64,000 nucleotides of DNA from Bog-473 sp052148295. GTDB taxonomy: Bacteria; Actinomycetota; Acidimicrobiia; Acidimicrobiales; RAAP-2. The notes under the pieces were generated by a model that was given only the letters and a program-made list of their open reading frames with translations, ran no database searches and had not been told where the DNA came from. Made by a program: the position numbers and the translations under genes. Position 1 is the first letter of the stretch. Each line of letters begins with the position of its first letter. Location of the stretch: assembly GCA_052148295.1 (NCBI GenBank), contig JBKQIP010000162.1, forward strand, positions 15,501-79,500. Direction: 5' to 3'. Below are positions 51,885 to 59,450 of this stretch, in pieces.

Positions 51885-52855
51885 GGTTCCTCCGCCCCGG
51901 GGTATCCCACGGCTCCATTGTCGCCGTCGGCGAAGCCCAGCAGGCGGACCTCGGCGGCCAGCGCCACCCCGCAGCGATCGAGCACCACGGCGCGCACATG
52001 GGACATGAGCGCCCGCACGTCGTCGGCCGAGCCCCCCCGGTCCGCCTGGATGAAGTTGGCGTGCTTCTCGGACACGTGGGCCGAGCCCATGCGGTACCCC
52101 TTCAGCCCGGCCGCCTCGATCAGCCTCCCGGCCGAGTCGCCGGGCGGGTTGGTGAACACCGAGCCGGCGTTGGACCCACCGGGCTGGTGGGCCCGGCGCC
52201 ACCGGACGATGGCGGACACCTCGGCCCGCTCGACCCCGGCCTCCCCCGGCGTGACCCGCAGCTCGGCCTCGAGCACCAGGTCGGACGGTCCCACCGACGA
52301 CGAGCGGTAGCCGTAGCGGAGACGCTCCGGCCCGTCGGTGCCCCCGCCCTCGCCCAGCAGGTCGACCCAGGTGTAGCGGTGCAGGCAGGCGGCCATGTCC
52401 GACCCGTGGCCGCCGGCGTTCATGCGCACGGCGCCGCCCACCGATCCGGGGACCCCCACGGCCCAGGCCAGACCCGACCACCCCGCGTCGGCCACCTGGC
52501 GGGCCACGGTGGGCAGCGGCGCGGCGGCGCCGGCCCGCACCACCACGGGATCATCGCCGTCCCCCCCGTCGGGGAGGCGCACGGATGCGAACCCGGGCCC
52601 CAGGTGCACCGCCACCCCGTCGAAGCCGGCATCGGACACCAACAGGTTCGATCCGCGGCCGATCACGAACACCGGGACCGCGGCACCGCCGAGGACCCCG
52701 CGCACGAGGCGGAGGTCGTCGGCGTCGCGCACCTCGACGAAGAGGGCGGCCCGCCCCCCGACGCCGTACGTCGTCATGGCGGCCAGCGGATGCTCCCGCC
52801 TGGCCAGGGGGCCCAGCGCGTCGGCCAGCGCGTCGTACCGCTCCCGCGCCGTCAC
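51881..52855 (-). CDS. murB: UDP-N-acetylenolpyruvoylglucosamine reductase
   Basis: This 324-aa FAD enzyme completes UDP-MurNAc. MTTYGVGGRAALFVEVRDADD, GRGSNLLVSDAGFDGVAV and GVPGSVGGAVRMNAGGHG bind FAD. SNAGSVFTNPPGD has the catalytic Ser, and LIEAAGLKGYRMGSAHVSEKHANFI the final Glu/Lys region. The GTG overlaps the murC stop as GTGA. It is normal type I or II MurB length. In actinobacteria murB between murC and ftsQ is common. Confidence 0.95.
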   Translation of the reverse strand: MTARERYDALADALGPLARREHPLAAMTTYGVGGRAALFVEVRDADDLRLVRGVLGGAAVPVFVIGRGSNLLVSDAGFDGVAVHLGPGFASVRLPDGGDGDDPVVVRAGAAAPLPTVARQVADAGWSGLAWAVGVPGSVGGAVRMNAGGHGSDMAACLHRYTWVDLLGEGGGTDGPERLRYGYRSSSVGPSDLVLEAELRVTPGEAGVERAEVSAIVRWRRAHQPGGSNAGSVFTNPPGDSAGRLIEAAGLKGYRMGSAHVSEKHANFIQADRGGSADDVRALMSHVRAVVLDRCGVALAAEVRLLGFADGDNGAVGYPGAEEP

Positions 52856-54258
52856 CACCGGGGCGAGGCCATGAGCTCGTCGGGCAGGGTCGTCAGGTCC
52901 CCCGCGCCCAGCGTCAGGCACAGGTCGCCCGGCCGCAACAGGTCCCCGGTCACCCGGCGCAACTCCTCCCATCCGGGCGCGTAGACCACGGGCAGACGCG
53001 CATCCTGCGCCCGCACGGCGTCGACCACCGATCGCCCCGACACGCCGGGCACCGGGACCTCGCCGGCGCCGTAGATGTCGGTCACCACCAGGGCGTCGGC
53101 GTCGAGAAAGGCGGCGCCGAACTGCTCGGCCAGCGCGGCCGTGCGGGTGTAGCGGTGCGGCTGGAACACGGCGACCACGCGGGACCACCCACCGGCCCGG
53201 GCCGTGGCCAGCGCGGCCCGGACCTCGGTGGGCAGGTGCGCGTAGTCGTCCACGAAGGTCACCCCGTTGGCCTCGCCCCGGAACTCGAAGCGTCGGGTGA
53301 CACCGGCGAAGCGGGCCAGGGCCGACGCCGCGGCGGCGAACGGGGCACCGGTCTGCAGCGCGGCCACCGCGGCCACGGCGGCGTTGCGGGCATTGTGCAG
53401 ACCGGGCACGCCCACGGTCAACGGCCCGAGCACCCCGTCCGGCCCCCGCAGCGTGAAGGCCACGGAACTCCTCCTCTGGACGACGTCGGTCATGGTGAAA
53501 CGGGCCCCTTCGCTGGTCCCCACACTGAGCGCGCCGTGGACGCGCCCGATGCGGGCGGCCTCGGGGTCATCGGCCGAGACCACCGAGCCGTCGCCGGCCG
53601 CCGCCACGAAGGCCTCGAAGGCGGCGCGCAGGGCGTCGAACGTCCCGTAGTGGTCGAGGTGATCGGGCTCGACGTTGGTCAGCACGGCCACGTCGGGCCG
53701 CAGGGCCTGAAAGGTGCCATAGCTCTCGTCGGCCTCGACCACCATCCAGATCCCGGTGTCCCATACCGCGTTGGTACCGATCTCGTTGACGTCCGCGCCG
53801 ATGACGAAGGAGGGTCGCAGGCCCGCCTCCACCAGAATGAGGGAGAGCATGGAGGCCGTGGTCGTCTTGCCATGGGTGCCGGCCACGGCCAGGCACCGGC
53901 GGGTGGCGCAGATCGCCGCCAGCGTGCCGGAGCGGGGAACGACCAGCGCCCCGCGGTCGCGGGCCGCCACGATCTCGGGGTTGGTCAGCGCCACCGCGGG
54001 CGAATAGGTCACGGCGTCCACCGGGCCGACGTGCTCCGCCGCGTGCCCGACGGACACGGTGATCCCCTGGGCGCGCAGCCGCTCGGCCACCGGGGAATCC
54101 TTGAGGTCCGAACCGGTCACGACGTGACCCATGGACCGCAGCACCAGGGCGATGGCGCTCATGCCGGCGCCGCCGATGCCCACGATGTGGATCCGGCAGG
54201 GACGCTGCAGGTCCAGCGGGCCGGCCGCAGGGTGTTCCTCGTCAGCGGGCATGGGCAT
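52852..54258 (-). CDS. murC: UDP-N-acetylmuramate-L-alanine ligase
   Basis: This 468-aa Mur ligase adds the first amino acid of the stem peptide. CRIHIVGIGGAGMSAIALVL is the UDP-binding Rossmann start. AVAGTHGKTTTASMLSLILVE is the ATP P-loop, VVEADESYGTFQALRPDVAVLTNVEPDHLDHYG follows, and FVDDYAHLPTEVRAAL with AVFQPHRYTRT is the C-domain. Start: ATG at 54258 lies within the last codons of murG, and the next Met at 54252 is possible. It is the only Mur ligase besides murE in this cluster. Confidence 0.96.
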   Translation of the reverse strand: MPMPADEEHPAAGPLDLQRPCRIHIVGIGGAGMSAIALVLRSMGHVVTGSDLKDSPVAERLRAQGITVSVGHAAEHVGPVDAVTYSPAVALTNPEIVAARDRGALVVPRSGTLAAICATRRCLAVAGTHGKTTTASMLSLILVEAGLRPSFVIGADVNEIGTNAVWDTGIWMVVEADESYGTFQALRPDVAVLTNVEPDHLDHYGTFDALRAAFEAFVAAAGDGSVVSADDPEAARIGRVHGALSVGTSEGARFTMTDVVQRRSSVAFTLRGPDGVLGPLTVGVPGLHNARNAAVAAVAALQTGAPFAAAASALARFAGVTRRFEFRGEANGVTFVDDYAHLPTEVRAALATARAGGWSRVVAVFQPHRYTRTAALAEQFGAAFLDADALVVTDIYGAGEVPVPGVSGRSVVDAVRAQDARLPVVYAPGWEELRRVTGDLLRPGDLCLTLGAGDLTTLPDELMASPRW

Positions 54259-55405
54259 CGACCAGTTCTGCGATCCGGGTCGCGGCGTCGGCATGTCCCA
54301 GGCCTCGGGCGGCGTCGCTCATGGCGCTGAGCCGCTCCGGGTCGGCCAGAAGCGTTCCGAGCTCGCGGGCCAGACGCGCGCCGTCACACTGGGCATCGGG
54401 AATCAGGACGGCCGCCCCCGCCGCCACCAGAGCCTCGGCGTTGCGGGTCTGATGATCGCGAGGCGCGCCCGGGAGGGGCACGAGGACCGAGGGCACGCCG
54501 GCCACCGTCAGCTCGGCCACCGTCATGGCCCCGGATCGGCCCACGAAGAGATCGGTGGCCTGGTACAGCACGGGCATCCGCTCTTCGAAGGACACGACGC
54601 GATAGGCCAGGCGGGGGCCGCCGCCACCGGACCCGCCGCTTTCGGACCCGCCGCTATCCGACCCGCCGTCCGCCGGGGCGAACTCCGCGAAATCGCGGCG
54701 TCCGGCCACGTGGTAGAGGGACATGGTCTCCCGCCCGTTCCATCGGTCGGCCAGGTCGGCCACGGCCGCGTTGATGCGACGTGCGCCCAGCGAACCGCCG
54801 GCGGCGGCCACGGTCTCCCGATCGACCGGCAGGCCCAGGGCCGACCGCGCCGTCGCCCGCCCGGCTGCGGAACGGTCGAGGCGGCCCATCTCTGGCTGCA
54901 CCGGTGTTCCCGTCACCTCGCTCCGCGGCAGGTCGGTCCCCGCAAAGGCCACGGCACTGGCGGCGGCGAAACGACCGAGGAGCCCGGTGACGGCGCCGGG
55001 GACGGCGTCGGTGTTCACCAGGACCAGGGGGACGCGGGTCAGCACGGCGGCACAGCCGGCCGGGAAGCTGGCGTAGCCGCCGACGACCACGACCACCCGG
55101 GGACGGTCGGCCACGAAGGAACCCACGGCCCGCAGCGTGGCCCACAGCAGCCCGAGCACGGCTCCGGCGTTGGCCCACAACGCGCCGGGTCGGGCACTGC
55201 GGCGCAGGCCCCGCCCCGGCAGGAGCGTGAAGGGGAACTCGAGCGGCGGCCAGACGTCGGCTTCTTGACCGCGACGCGATCCGAAGAGCTCGATCGATCC
55301 GGCCTCGTGGCCCTGCGCCACCAGCGCCCGGGCGATCTGCAGCGAAGGGACCACGTGCCCACCGGTCCCCCCACCGGCGATGACGGCGCGGCGCCGTTCG
55401 CTCAC
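54242..55405 (-). CDS. murG: UDP-GlcNAc:lipid I GlcNAc transferase MurG
   Basis: This 387-aa GT-B glycosyltransferase makes lipid II on the inner face of the membrane. AVIAGGGTGGHVVPSLQIARAL is the first glycine loop, VVVGGYASFPAGCAA the second, AAGGSLGARRINAAV the donor-site start and LFVGRSGAMTVAELTVAGVPSVLVPLP the UDP-GlcNAc motif. A Gly/Ser/Asp linker (GGSDSGGSESGGSGGGG, near 243-259) encoded by a 15-bp repeat is inserted between the two domains, unlike most orthologues. The GTG overlaps the ftsW stop. Confidence 0.96.
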   Translation of the reverse strand: MSERRRAVIAGGGTGGHVVPSLQIARALVAQGHEAGSIELFGSRRGQEADVWPPLEFPFTLLPGRGLRRSARPGALWANAGAVLGLLWATLRAVGSFVADRPRVVVVVGGYASFPAGCAAVLTRVPLVLVNTDAVPGAVTGLLGRFAAASAVAFAGTDLPRSEVTGTPVQPEMGRLDRSAAGRATARSALGLPVDRETVAAAGGSLGARRINAAVADLADRWNGRETMSLYHVAGRRDFAEFAPADGGSDSGGSESGGSGGGGPRLAYRVVSFEERMPVLYQATDLFVGRSGAMTVAELTVAGVPSVLVPLPGAPRDHQTRNAEALVAAGAAVLIPDAQCDGARLARELGTLLADPERLSAMSDAARGLGHADAATRIAELVDAHAR

Positions 55406-56751
55406 CGACCTCGACCGCGGGCCGGCCCCGGAACCGCGGTCGCCCGTTCACTGCCGCGGCGCGGGAGGTGGATGGCGCCGTGGGGACGGGTCGTCTCGTG
55501 ACGGGCGATGTTGATGAGGATGCCCGCGGCCGCCATGGTGATGACCAGCGACGAGCCCCCGTAGGAGATGAACGGCAGCGGGATCCCGGTCACCGGGAGC
55601 ACGCCGACCACCGTGCCGACGTTGATCAGCGTCTCGCTGGCCACCCAGGCCACCAAGCCGATGGCCAGCAGGCCGCCGAAGCGGTCCGGTGCGCGCGTGG
55701 CCGCACGGATCCCGAACCACACGAAAGCGCCGAGGAGGAGCAGCACGGCCACGGCGCCCACGAAGCCGAGCTCCTCCCCGATGACCGAGAAGATGAAGTC
55801 GGTGTGGGCGTTGGGGAGGAAACCCCACGCCTGCTGGCCGCTGCCCAGCCCCGTCCCGGTGAGATGGCCCGATCCCAGCCCGATCAAGGACTGCACGACC
55901 TGGTAGCCCGACCCGCTGCTGTGGGCCGAGGGATCGAGGAACGACAAGAGCCGCTCCCGCCGGTAGGGCGACGCCACCGCCACCACGAGGGCACACCCGA
56001 CGACGCCGGCGAGCAGCTTGAGCACGGGCCCGATGCTCACACCCGAGACGAAGAGCATGGTCAGCGCGAGGCACCCCACGACCATGGCCGTCCCCATGTC
56101 GGGCTGCAACAAGATGAGGGCGCTCGCTGCGGCCGTGACCAGCAGGAGCGGGCCCATGATGCGACGATCGGGCGACCCCTGCTCGAGCCTCCGGGCGATG
56201 AAGTCGGCGGCGAAGATGGTCAGGGCCAGCTTCATCAGCTCGGACGGCTGCAGGCGGACCTGGCCGAAGCCGATCCATCGGCTCGAGCCTTCGGCGTACT
56301 GCCCCAGACCCGGCACCAAGGTGGCGCACAGCAGGCCGAAGGTGAGCAGCAGGAGGAAGGGGCTCATCCGCCGCAGCTTGCGATAGTCCACCCGGATGGC
56401 CACGACGATCACCACCGCGCCCACGGCCATCCAGATGCCCTCACGCACCAGGATGGCCCAGGGGGTGCCGTAGAGCGAGATCGAGATGACCGATGAGGCG
56501 GAGCCCACCATGATCAGGCCGAACACGCAGAGCACGGACACGGTCACCAGGAGCACCGAAGCGGTGGGCAGCTGCTGGACGACGCCGGCGATCCGTGACC
56601 ACGAATGCGGCTTGGGGGCCGTCGAGGTGGCCCCGGCCCGGGCTCGGGGGGCCGATGGCGCCCCGCGGCGCGACGTGGCGGCACCCCCCGAGGGCGTCAC
56701 CGCCATCCCCCGTGAGCTCCGCACCGCGTCGCCGGCTCCGACACCCGACAC
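55402..56751 (-). CDS. ftsW: Peptidoglycan polymerase FtsW (SEDS family)
   Basis: This 449-aa membrane protein has a 55-residue basic, Ser/Ala-rich cytoplasmic N-terminus and ten hydrophobic segments. GQVRLQPSELMKLALTIFAADFIAR and LILLQPDMGTAMVVG (the catalytic Asp region) are SEDS motifs. NAHTDFIFSVIGEELGFVGA and GIPLPFISYGGSSLVITMAAAGILINIARH are also typical. It polymerises glycan strands with FtsI. GTG at 56751 has TAAGGA close upstream (short spacing). ATG at 56706 is an alternative. It would normally follow murD, which is absent here. Confidence 0.95.
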   Translation of the reverse strand: MSGVGAGDAVRSSRGMAVTPSGGAATSRRGAPSAPRARAGATSTAPKPHSWSRIAGVVQQLPTASVLLVTVSVLCVFGLIMVGSASSVISISLYGTPWAILVREGIWMAVGAVVIVVAIRVDYRKLRRMSPFLLLLTFGLLCATLVPGLGQYAEGSSRWIGFGQVRLQPSELMKLALTIFAADFIARRLEQGSPDRRIMGPLLLVTAAASALILLQPDMGTAMVVGCLALTMLFVSGVSIGPVLKLLAGVVGCALVVAVASPYRRERLLSFLDPSAHSSGSGYQVVQSLIGLGSGHLTGTGLGSGQQAWGFLPNAHTDFIFSVIGEELGFVGAVAVLLLLGAFVWFGIRAATRAPDRFGGLLAIGLVAWVASETLINVGTVVGVLPVTGIPLPFISYGGSSLVITMAAAGILINIARHETTRPHGAIHLPRRGSERATAVPGPARGRGR

Positions 56752-56797
56752 ATCTCCTTAGCTTCCCTCGCTGGGCGGACGAAGTGGTGGAGCCCGG

Positions 56798-57838
56798 TCA
56801 TGTGAATTTGGCCACGGTGAGGAAGTCGCCGTAGAAGATGCCCAGGCCCAGCGCGACGAAGAGCCCGCCGAGGACCCAGAAGCGCACGATCACGGTGGTC
56901 TCGGGCCATCCCAGCAGCTCGAAATGGTGGTGGATCGGCGCCATGCGGAAGATGCGGCGATGGAAGAGCCGGAAGCTCACCACCTGCGCGATGACCGACA
57001 GCGTCTCCATCACGAAGAGCCCGCCGATGATCAGCTGCAGCAGGTCGAGATTCAGCAGGAGGCACAGGGCGGCCATGCCCGAGCCGATGGCCAGTGACCC
57101 GGTGTCCCCCATGATGATCTTGGCCGGTGCGGCGTTCCACCAGAGGAACCCGATGCAGGCTCCGGCCAGGGCCACGGCAACCAGCGCGAGGTCGATGGCC
57201 GAGGCCGGGAGCACGTGGTAGATGCTCACGTGCCGGAAGATCCAGTAACCCATGATGGCCAGGACGGCGAAGCAGAAGGTCGACGACCCGGCGGCGAGAC
57301 CGTCGAGCCCGTCGGTGAGGTTCACCGCGTTGGAGGTCCCGACCATGACCAGCACGGCGAAGACCACCCATCCGACCTGCCCGAGGTTGAGGCCGGGCAC
57401 GTCGTAGCGGGTGAAGGACAGTGCCGTCGAGGTGTGGGCCCAATGGAGGGCGAGCTCGGCGAACACGATGGCGCAGCCGAGCTGCGCCACGATCTTGGCC
57501 CGCTTGTTCAACCCCAGGCTCCGCTTGTGGCGGACCTTGATCCAGTCGTCCAGGAAGCCGATGATGCCGAACGACACCACGGCCAGCATGGCCAGGTACC
57601 CGGTGCGGGAGAAGCGGATCTGGGTGCCGAGGTGCCCCAGGGCGTACCCGAGCACCACGCCGCAGACGATGGCCAACCCCCCCATGGTGGGCGTGCCCGC
57701 CTTGACACTGTGGCTGGCCGGGCCGTCCTCGCGTATGTGCTGGCCGATGCGCCGGCTGCGCAAGAACCGGATCAGGACCGGTGTGGTCAGGATGGTCACC
57801 CAGAGGGCGATCCCACCCGAATCGAGCAGGCCGAGCAC
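56798..57838 (-). CDS. mraY: Phospho-MurNAc-pentapeptide transferase MraY
   Basis: This 346-aa, ten-helix enzyme makes lipid I from UDP-MurNAc-pentapeptide and undecaprenyl phosphate. ASHSVKAGTPTMGGLAIV, IGFLDDWIKVRHKRSLGLNKRAK (the Asp-Asp motif), SNAVNLTDGLDGLAAG, and FLWWNAAPAKIIMGDTGSLAIG with APIHHHFELLGWPE contain all recognised catalytic residues. The GTG start is three nt after the murE stop, so no murF lies in its usual place. The 46 nt before ftsW contain no murD either. Confidence 0.97.
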   Translation of the reverse strand: MLGLLDSGGIALWVTILTTPVLIRFLRSRRIGQHIREDGPASHSVKAGTPTMGGLAIVCGVVLGYALGHLGTQIRFSRTGYLAMLAVVSFGIIGFLDDWIKVRHKRSLGLNKRAKIVAQLGCAIVFAELALHWAHTSTALSFTRYDVPGLNLGQVGWVVFAVLVMVGTSNAVNLTDGLDGLAAGSSTFCFAVLAIMGYWIFRHVSIYHVLPASAIDLALVAVALAGACIGFLWWNAAPAKIIMGDTGSLAIGSGMAALCLLLNLDLLQLIIGGLFVMETLSVIAQVVSFRLFHRRIFRMAPIHHHFELLGWPETTVIVRFWVLGGLFVALGLGIFYGDFLTVAKFT

Positions 57839-57841
57839 GAG

Positions 57842-59365
57842 CTAGTGGTCCTGCAGGCGTGTGCCGTCGGGACGGGAGGGCAGCCACGATCTCGGGTCCG
57901 AGGGGAAGCGGACCGCCAGGGCCTCACGCGCCTCTTCCACGTCGTTGAAGGGGAGCCGCTTGCCGACCACCTCCTGGTACGCCTCGTGACCCTTCCCGGC
58001 GATGACCACCGCATCGCCGGCCCGCGCCCCGGCCAGGGCGCGCCGGATGGCCCCGCGGCGATCGGGCTCGACGATCAGGTCCGCCGCCCTCTCGGCCGCC
58101 GGGCCGATGCCGGTGAGGACCTCTCGGATGATCTCCTCGGGGTCCTCGTCCCGGGGATTGTCCGAGGTGAGCACGGCCACGTCGGCCAGGCTGGCGGCGG
58201 CCCGGCCCATCTTCGGGCGCTTGGCCCGGTCCCGATTCCCGCCACAGCCGAAGACCACCAGGACCCGGCCGCCGGCCGGCACAAGCCGGCGCGCCTCGTC
58301 CAGGACCACCTCGAGTCCGGCCGGCGTGTGGGCGTAGTCGACCATGACGGTGAACGGGGGACGCGCCGCGTCACCCACCGCGCCCGGGGCCGTCACGATC
58401 TGCAGCCTCCCCGGCACGGGGGACACCAGGGGCAGTGCGCCGACCACCTCGGCCACGTCGAGGCCCAGCGCCAGCGCCGCCTCGGCGGCCAGGAGCGAGT
58501 TGCGCACGTTGACCGCGCCGGTCAGCGGGGTCACCACCCGGTGCCCGCGCCAGGTGAAGCTGGTCCGGCCGGGCCGCAGCGTGATGTCGCTCGCATCGGT
58601 CTGGTGCACGGCGACGACCGGGATGCGCGATTCCGCCATGAGCCGCTCGCCCCAGGGGTCGTCGGCGTAGACGACGCCATGCAGGGCGTGATCGGGATCG
58701 AAGAGCGAGCGCTTGGCCCGGTAGTACGCCTCCATGCTCCGGTGATAGTCGAGGTGGTCGTGGCTCAGGTTGGTGAAGACCGCCACATCGAAGTGGACGC
58801 CTTCGACACGGGCTTGCACCAGCGCGTGGCTCGACACCTCCATGGCCACGGCGTGGCGCCGCCCATCGGCGCGCTGACGGTCGCGCACCCCGGCCAGGAC
58901 CCGCTGTACCTCGGGGGCCTCGGGCGTCGTCCGCGCCCCCGACAGCGTTCCCATCACATTGGTGGGGCGGCCGGTGGCCTCGAGCAGGTCGCCCAGGACC
59001 TGGGTCACCGTCGTCTTGCCATTGGTCCCGGTGACGCCCACCATGAGGAGGTCACGCGCCGGATTGTCGTAGAACGCGGCCGCCAGGCGGGCCATCACCG
59101 GGCGCACGGTGCCGGGCGCGATGCGCGCCTGGACGACCGGCGCGTCCAGCAATTCCGGGATGAAGTGCTCACAGACCAGCCCGACCGCACCCCGCTCGAC
59201 GGCCTCGGCCGCATGGGTGTGCCCGTCGGAGACGAGTCCGGGCACGCAGCAGAACAGGTCCCCCGGGACCACCCGACGGCTGTCGTGGGCGATCCCGCCG
59301 ATGTCCACCGTGGCCGGGTCCCCCGCTGTCTCGATGACGTCGATATCGTCGAAGAGGAGGTTCAT
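57842..59365 (-). CDS. murE: UDP-MurNAc-tripeptide synthetase, meso-diaminopimelate-adding
   Basis: This 507-aa Mur ligase adds the third stem residue. GIAHDSRRVVPGDLFCCVPG is the MurE N-domain, GVTGTNGKTTVTQVLGDLL the P-loop, and FTNLSHDHLDYH and VDYAHTPAGLEVVLDEAR follow. TSDNPRDEDPEEII contains DNPR, the motif that selects meso-diaminopimelate, so the peptidoglycan is of mDAP type. IAGKGHEAYQ closes it. ATG at 59365 gives MNLLFDDID. No Shine-Dalgarno is seen. An upstream hairpin and a weak TACCAT element (59440-59445) suggest a separate promoter. Confidence 0.96.
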   Translation of the reverse strand: MNLLFDDIDVIETAGDPATVDIGGIAHDSRRVVPGDLFCCVPGLVSDGHTHAAEAVERGAVGLVCEHFIPELLDAPVVQARIAPGTVRPVMARLAAAFYDNPARDLLMVGVTGTNGKTTVTQVLGDLLEATGRPTNVMGTLSGARTTPEAPEVQRVLAGVRDRQRADGRRHAVAMEVSSHALVQARVEGVHFDVAVFTNLSHDHLDYHRSMEAYYRAKRSLFDPDHALHGVVYADDPWGERLMAESRIPVVAVHQTDASDITLRPGRTSFTWRGHRVVTPLTGAVNVRNSLLAAEAALALGLDVAEVVGALPLVSPVPGRLQIVTAPGAVGDAARPPFTVMVDYAHTPAGLEVVLDEARRLVPAGGRVLVVFGCGGNRDRAKRPKMGRAAASLADVAVLTSDNPRDEDPEEIIREVLTGIGPAAERAADLIVEPDRRGAIRRALAGARAGDAVVIAGKGHEAYQEVVGKRLPFNDVEEAREALAVRFPSDPRSWLPSRPDGTRLQDH

Positions 59366-59376
59366 CTGCACGGTTC

Positions 59377-59406
59377 GTGTCGTCGCCGCCGCAGCGGTCG
59401 CGACAC
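59377..59406 (-). other. Inverted repeat in the murE leader
   Basis: GTGTCG (59377-59382) and CGACAC (59401-59406) form a 6-bp stem around an 18-nt GC-rich loop with further CCGC/GCGG pairing. It ends 11 nt before the murE ATG, within the 85-nt gap after ftsI, the largest gap inside the mraZ-ftsW part of the cluster apart from the rsmH leader. Confidence 0.4.
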
Positions 59407-59450
59407 GGAAGGTCCGCACCCGCCGCCGTCGGCCCGCCGATGGTATCTGG

